DNA of 64,000 nt from Glycomyces sp. NRRL B-16210 (GTDB lineage: Bacteria > Actinomycetota > Actinomycetes > Mycobacteriales > Micromonosporaceae): the NCBI RefSeq assembly GCF_000719515.1, contig NZ_JOGR01000004.1, positions 248,001 through 312,000 of the forward strand. The letters run 5' to 3'. The notes under the pieces are model-generated. The model searched no databases, was not told where the DNA came from, and saw nothing but the letters and a program-made list of their open reading frames with translations. Below, piece by piece: positions 16,102 to 24,500 of the stretch (position 1 is the first letter of the stretch; every line of letters begins with the position of its first letter). Position numbers and translations under genes: made by a program.

Positions 16102-17487
16102 ATGAAGTCCTCCACCCGCAAACGCCTCGCGGGGCTCGCCGCCCTCGCGGTCGGCGCCGGCGTCGCCGTCGGCCTCGCCGCCTCCCCGGCCCACGCCCAG
16201 GAGACCGGCCAGCACGACATCGTCGACGGCTCCCTCTCCTGGGGCATCAAGCAGTCGTTCCGCAACTACATCGTCAGCCCGATCGCGCACGGCTCGATCA
16301 CCCTCGGCGGCGGCGCGACGCAGAACGGCGACGGCAGCTTCACCTTCGGCGGCGCCGAGGGCGCGGCCGACCTGGACGCCGGGACCTACGCGGCCGAGAC
16401 CGACGGCAGCGTCTACTTCTACGGCCACGACGGCGAACTCGACCTGCTGTTCGAGAACTTCGCGTTCACCGCCGACGACGCGAGCCAGACCGGCACGATC
16501 TACGTGGACGTGACCACCTCGGGCGTCCTCGCCGAGGGCGTCGAGTTCGCCACCTTCGACTACAGCGCCTCGCCGTGGCAGGTGTCGGGCGGCGTCGCGC
16601 AGCTCGACGGCGCCCCGGCCGTCCTCACCGAGGACGGCGCCACGGCGTTCGCCGGGTTCTACTCGGCCGGAACGGAACTCGACCCCGTCTCGATCGTCGC
16701 CGGCCTTGAGGAGGTCCCGGTCGACCCGCCGACCACGGACACGCCCACCGACGACGACACCACGGACGAGCCCACCACCGACGAGCCGACCGGCACGCCG
16801 GCCACCGTCTACGACGTGACCGGCGGCGAAGCCGACTGGGGCGTCAAGGAGTCCTTCCGCAACTACATCACCGGCCCGATCGCGCACGGCGAGATCACCC
16901 TGCTCGCCCCGGCCACCGAGAACGCCGACGGGACCTACCGCTTCCCGAACGCCTCGGGCGCCTTCACCGCCGAGACCTGCGCGCTCGACGCCTCCTTCGA
17001 AGGCGGCGTGAACTTCTACGGCCACGACGGCGAACTCGACCTCGACCTGGCCGACCTGAGCGTCAAGAGCGTCGACGGCGGCCTGGCCGTGTACTCCGGC
17101 GCCGACCTCATCGCGAACGTCTCGGTGGACGAGCTCGCCGTGACCGGCGGCGCGATCACCGTCGACGGCGCCCCCGCCACCGTCGCCGCCGCGGGCGTCG
17201 ACTTCTTCGGCGGCTTCTACCCCGAGGGCAGCGACCTCGACGCCGTGAGCTTCACGGTCGAACTCGCGGGCGCCCCCGACACCACCTGCGAGCCCACCGG
17301 CAACCCGGGCGGGAACCCCGGCGGCAACGCCGACAACCCGACCAAGCCCGCCGGCGCCGGTTCGCCGAAGCTCCCGACCACCGGCTCCCCGCTCACGATC
17401 GTCCTGGCCGCGGCCGCGGCGCTCCTGATCGCGGGCGTCGCCGTCATGGTCCTCACCCGCCGCCGCGCCCTCCAGGCCGGCGCCTAG
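16102..17487 (+). CDS. htaA: HtaA-domain haem-capture protein with LPXTG-type wall anchor
   Basis: The 461-residue protein has a signal peptide (1-32, ending AHAQ), two complete HtaA domains, a Thr/Asp-rich linker, and a Gly/Asn/Pro-rich spacer. It ends in a sorting signal: LPTTG at 424-428, a hydrophobic stretch and TRRR. Haem-site candidates are Y56, H109 and Y187 in domain 1, and Y255, H308 and Y373 in domain 2. It should be sortase-linked to peptidoglycan, outside the membrane-bound HtaA protein encoded just upstream. A haem relay wall to membrane to HmuT is the natural reading. AAGGAG lies 11 bases before the ATG, and the gap to the preceding stop is 5 bp, so the two genes are co-transcribed. 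Confidence 0.9.
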   Translation: MKSSTRKRLAGLAALAVGAGVAVGLAASPAHAQETGQHDIVDGSLSWGIKQSFRNYIVSPIAHGSITLGGGATQNGDGSFTFGGAEGAADLDAGTYAAETDGSVYFYGHDGELDLLFENFAFTADDASQTGTIYVDVTTSGVLAEGVEFATFDYSASPWQVSGGVAQLDGAPAVLTEDGATAFAGFYSAGTELDPVSIVAGLEEVPVDPPTTDTPTDDDTTDEPTTDEPTGTPATVYDVTGGEADWGVKESFRNYITGPIAHGEITLLAPATENADGTYRFPNASGAFTAETCALDASFEGGVNFYGHDGELDLDLADLSVKSVDGGLAVYSGADLIANVSVDELAVTGGAITVDGAPATVAAAGVDFFGGFYPEGSDLDAVSFTVELAGAPDTTCEPTGNPGGNPGGNADNPTKPAGAGSPKLPTTGSPLTIVLAAAAALLIAGVAVMVLTRRRALQAGA

Positions 17488-17502
17488 ACAGCACTCCCAT
17501 TG

Positions 17503-17540
17503 AAGGGGCCGCCCAAGCCTGCAACCTGGGGCGGCCCCTT
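17503..17540 (+). terminator. Terminator hairpin 1 after the HtaA operon
   Basis: A perfect 12-bp stem (AAGGGGCCGCCC with its complement GGGCGGCCCCTT at 17529-17540) is followed by CTTCC. It lies 15 bp after the HtaA stop. Confidence 0.75.
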
Positions 17541-17550
17541 CTTCCACGCC

Positions 17551-17583
17551 AAAGGGGCCGGTGGCGATGCCACCGGCCCCTTT
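17551..17583. terminator. Terminator hairpin 2, bidirectional
   Basis: A perfect 15-bp stem, AAAGGGGCCGGTGGC and its complement, closes on a 3-nt GAT loop. A-rich and T-rich ends make it usable from both strands. It lies between the HtaA operon and the convergent DoxX-like gene, 12 bp from the latter's stop. Confidence 0.8.
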
Positions 17584-17595
17584 CTCGTTCAGCTA

Positions 17596-18015
17596 CTAGC
17601 GGCTGAACCCGCGCTCGAAGAACCGCAGCGTCTGGTACCGGCGGCCCCAGGCGATGAACAGGAAGAACACCAGCAGGACCAGCGGGGTCGCCACCGGGTA
17701 GTCGAGGACCGTGGCGTTGAAGATCGCCGCGCCGACCATGAGCAGGCTCAGGCCGATCGCCGCCAGGCCCGACAGACGGGCCACCAGCAGGCCGACCCCG
17801 CCGAGCAGCTCCACGACGCCGATCGCGTACATGAACCAGTCGCCCCAGCCGATGAGGTCGAAGCCCTCGGCGGCCGACTCGTGGCCGATCAGCTTCGGCC
17901 CCGCCGAGGCGGCGATCATGAACACGCCGAGGAAGACCTGGATGATCCAGAGGATGATGTTCAAGGCGCGGCCGGGCCGGGCTTCGGCGGGCGCGGTGCG
18001 TTCGTCGGTGGTCAT
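17596..18015 (-). CDS. DoxX-like membrane protein
   Basis: The 139-residue protein has a short polar N-terminus and four hydrophobic helices: NIILWIIQVFLGVFMIAAS, WFMYAIGVVELLGGVGLLVA, AIGLSLLMVGAAIFNATVL and PLVLLVFFLFIAWGRR. The VVELLGG motif is typical of DoxX-like proteins. It is a second DoxX relative in the window, distinct from the one at 8408. The start is ATG at 18015, with GGAAGG nine bases upstream. It is divergent from the winged-helix gene at 18160. Function unknown. Confidence 0.8.
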   Translation of the reverse strand: MTTDERTAPAEARPGRALNIILWIIQVFLGVFMIAASAGPKLIGHESAAEGFDLIGWGDWFMYAIGVVELLGGVGLLVARLSGLAAIGLSLLMVGAAIFNATVLDYPVATPLVLLVFFLFIAWGRRYQTLRFFERGFSR

Positions 18016-18159
18016 GTCGTCGTGCCTTCCGGGAGTATCGGACTCATGCCCTTCAGACGAGGCCGCGGCCCCGGATTCATCGTCTCCCGGACCTCCTCCC
18101 GCCGGGCCCCGATCCGCCGCGCGGGCCCGGATGTCGGCCGCCGGAGCTACCGTGAGGGC

Positions 18160-19266
18160 ATGATCGACCGCCGCCGCATCGCCCGGTACCGCACGCACGT
18201 CCAGCAGCTCGACCGCGAACGCGGGGACCTCGGCGACACGTCGGTCCTCGACCTCGGCGCGCAGGAGACCGGGCCCGACGGGGCGCTGTGGGCGCTGGCC
18301 ATCCGCGGCGTCGAGGCCGCAAAGGCCGGAGCGGACCCGGCCGTGGAGCGGGAACTGGTGTGGCTGTGGACGCTGCGCGGCGCGCCGCACTGCTACCGGC
18401 GCTCGGACCTGCCGCAGGTGGCGGCGGCGGTCGCCCCGTGGTCGGACGCCGACGCGGCCAAGCGGATCTTCGACGCCGCCAAGCCCCTCAAGGCCGCGGG
18501 CATCCCGATCCTCGAAGCGCTCGACGCCGTCGCCGCCCGGATGCGGGCGATCGTGACCGAGCCGATGGCCAAAGGCGAGGTCTCGGGCCGCCTGCACGAG
18601 GTCATGCCCGAGCCCTACCAGCGCTTCTGCCGGCCCTGCGACACGGTGCACCTCTACGAGCAGCCGTTCCGTCTCGCGGCGGTGCGGGCCGGACTCGAAC
18701 TCGAGCCGCGCACCTCACCGCCGGTGCTGCGCCCGGTTCCCGGCCTCTCCCCCGCCGAAACGTTTGAGGACCGGCTCGACCCGGTCCGGGCCTACCTGCA
18801 CCTGTGCGGCCCCGCGACGGTCAAGGAGGTCGCCGAATACCTCGACACGCCGGTCAAGGAGCTCAAGGCCCACTGGCCGGGCGACGCGATCGAGGTGGCG
18901 ACCGAGGCCGGCGCCCGCTGGATCCTCGCCGGAGACGAGGCCGCACTGCGCGGGGCGGATGCGGCCGGGACCAGGCTGCTCGGCCCCTACGACCTGTTCC
19001 TCCAGGCCCGCGACCGGGCGGTCCTGGTGGAGGACCCCGAGCGGAGGAAGCGGCTGTGGCCGGTCCTCGGGCGCCCCGGCGCGGTCCTCGTCGACGGCGA
19101 CATCGCCGCGCTGTGGCGCCCGCGCAAGTCCGGGAAGCGGTTCACCGTCGCCGTCGAGCCCTGGCGCCCGCTCGCCGCCGCCGAACGCAAGGCCGTCGAA
19201 GCCGAGGCCGAGCGCCTCGCGGCGTTCCGCGGCGTCGCGCTCACGGGCCTCGACTTCGCCGGCTGA
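18160..19266 (+). CDS. Winged-helix DNA-binding domain protein (AlkZ/YcaQ-like family)
   Basis: The 368-residue protein resembles the actinobacterial winged-helix family related to the AlkZ/YcaQ DNA glycosylases. Features are IARYRTHVQQLDR at the start, LWTLRGAPHCYRRSDLPQVA, then LCGPATVKEVAEYLDTPVKELKAHWPG (winged helix), GPYDLFLQARDRAVLV and PGAVLVDGDIAALWRPRKSGKRFTVAVEPW. Members of AlkZ excise alkylated or crosslinked bases. This more distant subgroup has no assigned activity, and I cannot confirm the catalytic QxQ-type motif here. Start is ATG at 18160. No operon partner is seen. Confidence 0.75.
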   Translation: MIDRRRIARYRTHVQQLDRERGDLGDTSVLDLGAQETGPDGALWALAIRGVEAAKAGADPAVERELVWLWTLRGAPHCYRRSDLPQVAAAVAPWSDADAAKRIFDAAKPLKAAGIPILEALDAVAARMRAIVTEPMAKGEVSGRLHEVMPEPYQRFCRPCDTVHLYEQPFRLAAVRAGLELEPRTSPPVLRPVPGLSPAETFEDRLDPVRAYLHLCGPATVKEVAEYLDTPVKELKAHWPGDAIEVATEAGARWILAGDEAALRGADAAGTRLLGPYDLFLQARDRAVLVEDPERRKRLWPVLGRPGAVLVDGDIAALWRPRKSGKRFTVAVEPWRPLAAAERKAVEAEAERLAAFRGVALTGLDFAG

Positions 19267-19277
19267 GGCACGCGGGC

Positions 19278-20501
19278 TCAGCGCCTCGAGGTCACGTTGA
19301 GGTTGTCCACGAACATGCCGTAGTCGCCGAACGCCTTGTCGATCATGCCCGGCTCCAGGCCGTAGTGGACCATCGAGTACTCGTGGCCGCGCTGGTCGCG
19401 GGGCCGGTTGAGGGCCTCTTCGAGGTTGCGCTCGTCGCGGTCGGTCCACTTGAGGTCGAGCTGCTCGAACAGCTCGGGCACGTGCCTGAACGGGTCGGCC
19501 ATCATCGCGTGGTAGGCGACGTCCACCGTGGCCTCGCGGGGCATCGCGGTGCGGTGGCGCCGGGCCCGCTCGACCATCTCCGGCAGGATGTCGAGCCAGA
19601 TCCGGCCGATCGCGTGCGGGTCGACGGCCTTCGGCTTGAGGTGCAGGTAGGCCAGCGACTCGGCCATCGAGCACATCGAGCCCATGACGGTGTGCGGGTC
19701 GCGGTGGGTCCACACGAACTTCGCGTCGGGGAACACGTCGTGGATCGCGGCGGTCTCGCCCAGGCAGTCGGGGTGCTTGAGCATCCACCGCGGGGTCGGG
19801 CGCTGGAACTGGAGGACCTGGAGCGCGTCGCGCACGAAGCGGTAGTCGGCCCGGGCGTCGTACTCGCGCAGGAAAGCGACGTACTCCGGCATGGGCGCCA
19901 TGGTGTTGTGCAGGCGGCTCTGGTTGAGCAGGAAGTAGACCTCCTCGACCCAGTCGGCGCGCACGGGGTGGATGCGCCCCCACGAGGGGCTGAGCGTCAG
20001 GATCTGGTCGAGGCGCTTCTGGGTCTCGCGGCGCAGCCGCGCCTCCTCGTCCTCCGGACGCGCCAGGCCGATGTTGTCCATCTCCCACATGTACGGTCCG
20101 CGCCCGCCCTGGGCGTTCGCGAGGATCTTGTGGGTCAGCGTGGTCGCGGTGCGCGGCAGGCCGATCACGAAGACCGGCGCCTCGATCCGCTCCTTGCGTA
20201 TCTCCGGATACCGCGCCTGGAGGCGGCGGACGTGGAAGAGGTTGTGGATGCGGTTGCGCACCATGCCGTGCACCGAGAGCCAGCCGACCCCGCTCAGGTC
20301 GTCGACCGCGGCGATCATTCGCAGGAAGGTCCGCAAGTCCTCCAGGAAGCGCTCGTCGCCCTCGTCGATCACCGCACCATCCAAATCGGACCGCTCCGCG
20401 GCGAGGAACCTGTCGAACACCTTGTCGGGGTTGCGGCGGGCGCGGGAGGCCGGTGCGGTCAACGCGTTGGCGATTCGCAGCCGGGGGGTGGTGCGGCGCA
20501 T
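19278..20501 (-). CDS. Sulfotransferase family protein
   Basis: The 407-residue protein contains the PAPS-binding P-loop-like motif VIGLPRTATTLTHKIL (residues 112-127) and the 3'-phosphate motif FVWTHRDPHTVMGS. It belongs to the bacterial sulfotransferase group common in actinomycetes (related to Stf0/Stf-like enzymes acting on lipids or small molecules). MLKHPDCLGE and EVYFLLNQSRLHNTMAPMP lie in the substrate domain. The start chosen is ATG at 20501, with AGAGAGGA seven bases upstream; a longer form from 20534 has no ribosome site. The acceptor is unknown. It is convergent with the winged-helix gene. Confidence 0.85.
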   Translation of the reverse strand: MRRTTPRLRIANALTAPASRARRNPDKVFDRFLAAERSDLDGAVIDEGDERFLEDLRTFLRMIAAVDDLSGVGWLSVHGMVRNRIHNLFHVRRLQARYPEIRKERIEAPVFVIGLPRTATTLTHKILANAQGGRGPYMWEMDNIGLARPEDEEARLRRETQKRLDQILTLSPSWGRIHPVRADWVEEVYFLLNQSRLHNTMAPMPEYVAFLREYDARADYRFVRDALQVLQFQRPTPRWMLKHPDCLGETAAIHDVFPDAKFVWTHRDPHTVMGSMCSMAESLAYLHLKPKAVDPHAIGRIWLDILPEMVERARRHRTAMPREATVDVAYHAMMADPFRHVPELFEQLDLKWTDRDERNLEEALNRPRDQRGHEYSMVHYGLEPGMIDKAFGDYGMFVDNLNVTSRR

Positions 20502-20679
20502 GGAGTGTCCTCTCTCCGTTGGCATGGGGGCCATTGGGGGCGGGGATTCACACGTACCGTAGCGCAGTTGTCTCTCTGCGAGAAGGCCTCGCGTATGCCT
20601 TTATCACTTATGGGCGGTCCGAACGGTTGTGAGCTGTATTTCCGAGTCCTTCCATCGGATTAGTCCAATTGGTGCCGTC

Positions 20680-21219
20680 CTATTCGCCGGTCGCGCCGTC
20701 GATCGATTCGCGGATCAGGTCGGCGTGGCCGTTGTGGCGCGCGTACTCCTCGATCATGTGGACCAGGATCCAGCGCAGCGTCGGGCGGCGGCCGTCGGCC
20801 CAGGCGCGGGCGGCGGGGCGGCCGAGGTCGCCGTCCTCCAGCGCCTCGGTGACGTGCGCGCGGGCGGACTCGACGGCGGCGTGCCACAGGGCCAGCAGCT
20901 CCTCGGGCGAGTCCTCGGCCGCCGAGTGCCAGTCCCAGTCGTGGTCGGCCTTCCAGTCCACCGAGGCCCACGGCTCCCCGAGGGGCCTGTCGAACAGGAA
21001 CTCGGAGAACCAGCTGGTCTCGACGAGGGCGAGGTGCTTGAGCATCCCGCCGAGCGTCATGGTCGAGGCGCCGACGGTCCGCCGGTAGGCCTCGGCGTCG
21101 AGCCCGGCGACCTTCCAGGCGAGGGTGGCGCGCTGGAAGTCGAGGAAGCCCAGGAGGGTGGCGGCCTCGTCCCCGGAGACGGGCGGCTCGGGGCGGCCCT
21201 GCTCGTCGAAATCATTCAT
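20680..21219 (-). CDS. DinB family protein (DUF664-like)
   Basis: The 179-residue protein shows the four-helix DinB-like pattern with metal-ligand histidines in MLKHLALVETSW (H62) and HMIEEYARHNGHADLIRE (H154, H162, H165). Length and motifs fit the DUF664 branch of DinB-like putative metal-dependent transferases or thiol-dependent enzymes (relatives of mycothiol-dependent proteins). Substrate is unknown. The start codon is ATG at 21219. It is monocistronic, with the AT-rich gap before the Tc locus on one side and the sulfotransferase promoter on the other. Confidence 0.8.
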   Translation of the reverse strand: MNDFDEQGRPEPPVSGDEAATLLGFLDFQRATLAWKVAGLDAEAYRRTVGASTMTLGGMLKHLALVETSWFSEFLFDRPLGEPWASVDWKADHDWDWHSAAEDSPEELLALWHAAVESARAHVTEALEDGDLGRPAARAWADGRRPTLRWILVHMIEEYARHNGHADLIRESIDGATGE

Positions 21220-21571
21220 GGGGGCAATGTACCGGCGGGCGCAGGCGTCCCGGGAAGGCCGGTGCCCGCTCCCCCGGATCTGGGGAGCGGGCGCCGGAGC
21301 TGCACTGGAGGGCAGTCATTCGAGGGCGGGCGGGGTCTCGGCGGACCCGAGACGGTTCGAGGGCAAGAAAAAAGGCCCCGACGCAACGAACAGAAACGAC
21401 GTAAGCCTTAAAGATGAAACGATGACCTTCTTATGCTACCGCTTTTTCTTTCCACAGACTATTTGTCCACACCATACACTAACTTTAAGTATCACCGAGA
21501 CCCCCACAGTTTAGGGCCCGGGCGCCATTCAAGTCAAGGCGCCCGGGCCCTCGAATTCGATTATCACCTGT
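21220..21571. other. AT-rich intergenic region ending in the Tc-operon terminator
   Basis: The 352 bp have no credible gene. From about 21365 to 21510 the sequence is markedly AT-richer than the surroundings (for example AAGAAAAAAGG, GCTACCGCTTTTTCTTTCC). The last 40 bp hold a strong hairpin listed separately. Lower GC than its neighbours suggests a boundary of acquired DNA. Confidence 0.5.
21514..21550 (-). terminator. Terminator hairpin after the Tc toxin operon
   Basis: GGGCCCGGGCGCC at 21514-21526 pairs perfectly with GGCGCCCGGGCCC at 21538-21550 (13 bp), with an 11-nt loop. It lies 22 bp beyond the TcA stop codon in the direction of minus-strand transcription. Confidence 0.75.
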
Positions 21572-24500
21572 TCAGCCGATGTCGAATTGCACCATCAGGT
21601 AGGCGCGGCGCACGTCCTCGGGCAGCAGCGACCGGTAGTCGCCCGCGCCCGCCCGCTTGAGCCGCAGGCGCCACCGGCCGAGCATCGCCGGCTTGGGCGC
21701 CGGGGCGACGCCCGAGTGCGGCGCCCCGCCGAAGGCGGGGTCGTTCGCGGCCGGGACCTCCGCGGCGTCGGTCTGGCCCGGGAGCTGCCAGCTCGCGGTG
21801 AAGGCGTCGGTGTGCACCGTGTCGAGCACCAGGTCGGCGGCCGAGACCTTGACCGGCTCGGTCGCGGCGCGGACCCTGGCCCAGTACGGCAGGTGCTCGG
21901 GGGCGAGGGTGAAGGCGAGCTCCTGGTCCTCCCCCTCGCCGGGGAAGAGCATCCGGTGCCAGTCGGTGCCGAACTGCTCTTCGAGGGTGAACAGGGCCGC
22001 GCCGGAGGTGGGCAGGACCGCGTCCAGGTTCGCGACCGCGAGGTCGGCCAGCGCGGGGCCGCCCGCGCGGGCGGTGTAGTCGAGGTGGAGCACCACGTCG
22101 GTGATCGATCCGAGGTCGAACTGGTTGCGCGCCTTGGGGAGGGAGATCGTCCACTCGCTGACGGCCCCGGCGCCCTCGAAGGGCAGGAAGCGGTCGTCCT
22201 CGAAGCGCAGCTCGAACAGGCCGCGGTCGTTCGCGGCGTGGCTGGTGGCGATCGCCTGGGTCGGCACGGGGCTCTTCCAGAAGCGCGCGTCCCCGCCCGC
22301 GAGCGGGTCGCCGTAGCCGCCGGCGACCGCGTCGGTGAGGCGCACGCCGTTGTCGGTCACCGAGAGCGTGCAGTTCACCGAGGTGTAGGGGCCGGTGACG
22401 CACGGGATCGACAGGGCCACCGACTTGACGCGGCGGCGGTAGTGGCCGGGGTAGTCGAGGTCGAACAGCCACTCCGGGAGCCGGATCCGCGCCTGACCGG
22501 TGAGCTTGAGGGCGAGCAGGGCCAGCGGGTCGACCTGGGCGAGCGAGACGTGCTTGGTGATCTCGAGGTTCCGCCGGTTTTTCTCCATATAGGACGATTC
22601 CATGCGACGGAGGTCGTTGGTGAGCCGCTCCGGGGCGAGCAGTCCCTTGCGCAGTGAGTCCCAATATCCGAATTGGATGAAGGAGGCGTCCGGCTCGGCC
22701 AGCTCGAACTGATAGGACTGCTGGGCGAGCATCGCGGTGTCGAAGGCGATCTGGTAGGCCTGGAAATACACTGTGGACACCCGGGCCAGCATCCAGTCGT
22801 AGAGCTGCCGGTTGGTGTACTTGGTGCGCAGGAACTCCTCGACCGCCTCGGCGTCGGCGACGGCCTGGAGGTGGCTGGCGACCTCCCCGGCGGCGATCTG
22901 CTCGCGGATCTGCGCGGCGACGATCTGCGCCCCCAGCTGGGCGAGTTCGTCGGTGGCCAGGTCGCGGTTGAACTGGTGGTCCTCGAACTGGCGGGAGTAG
23001 CGGCCCTGGGCCTCGGCCATCGAGGCCCCGATGTGGAGCATCCCGGCGAAGCCGTTGAGCATCGCCCCGGTGTTGGACAGGTAGCCGGCCGCGTTCGAGC
23101 CGCCGATGGACATGCTCACCGTCGGGGAGCCGCCGAAGCCGGCGATGCCGATGCTGAAGTCGGGGATGAGGTTCGCCGCGCCCGCCATGCCGGTCATCAC
23201 CGCGCTGACGGCGTTGCCGGACAGGCCGGCGGTGTCCATCATGAGCCCGGCGATCTCCCAGCCGTTCATGCGCGGCACGTTCCCGTGGTAGGCGATCCGC
23301 GTGTTCATGGCCTCCTGCCCGGCTTCGAGCGCGGCGCGGGAGGCGGTCGCCTCGCTCTCCTGGAGCTCGCGGACGGCCAGGATCGCCTGGTTGAGGACCA
23401 CCTCCTGGCTCGACCGCAGCAGCGACAGCTCTTCGGCGTCGCGGGTCTCCAGGACGCGCAGCAGCTTCTCGCCGAGGACGCGCAGCTCCGCGCACAGCTC
23501 GGCCGCGCGGGCGGCGAGCACCGGGAAGCGGTAGCGGGTGTCGACGGCGGTGAACAGGCCCAGGACGCTGGAGAGGTCGGCGCCGGCGGCCGCGGCCTTG
23601 ACGAGCATCCCCGGGTCCAGCGGCGGCTCGAACAGCGGCAGTTGGCGCACCACCCCTTCGATGTTCATGCCGTGGCGGACCTTGAACAGGCGGTCGGCGA
23701 CGGTGTCCCAGTAGCCGGTGAGCTTGTCGTTCGTGGGGATGCCGAAGTACTTGACCTGGAGCTGCGGCAGCGGTTCGCCGGCTTCGCCGGGCCCGGGGGC
23801 GAAGTCGAGCGGCGGGCCGAAGCCCTCCACGATCGCGGCCACGTCCTGGTTGCCGAACGGGTCGAGGTCGCTCTCGGCGGTGAGCTGCGCGTAGCTCTTG
23901 TCGGCGCGCTCGGCGGGCGGGACCTTCTCGGGGCGCCGGCCCAGGATCTCGGCGGCGAGGGTGTACAGCAGCACCGCTTGGTTGATCGACTCCAGGGTGT
24001 CGCGGCGGAAGAGCTGGTCGGCCCAGCCGATGAGGTTGTCGAGGTACTTCATGACGATCGCCTTCTGGTAGGCGACCGGGCGGTGGCGGGCCACCGTGTG
24101 CGGGGAGAACGGGTGGTGCTTCCAGGCCCGCAGCTCGTCGAGGTGGTCGCCGATGTCGCCGAGGATCGACTCGATGCGCTGGCGCCGGTAGTCCTCGCCG
24201 GAGTGCTCGAAGAACGGGCGGGTCACCCAGTAGCGCTGCGGCGCTTCGGGTCCGTCGGTGCTGGTGGGGTCGAAGATCCGGTGGTACCAGCGCATCGCCT
24301 CCTCGAAGCGGTGCTCGGCGGTGAGTTTCGCGGCGATGAGCATGGGCGCGTGGAAGAACAGCTCCCAGTTGTAGGCGGCGTACGCGCCGCCGCGGGTGAA
24401 GTCGACCCCGCCCTGCGCGGTCGGGTCGATCGCGTTGCCCGGCTGGGGGCCGTAGGCGAAGGCGGTCTCGGCCGAGGGCGCGATGCTCTGCTGCCGGCGG

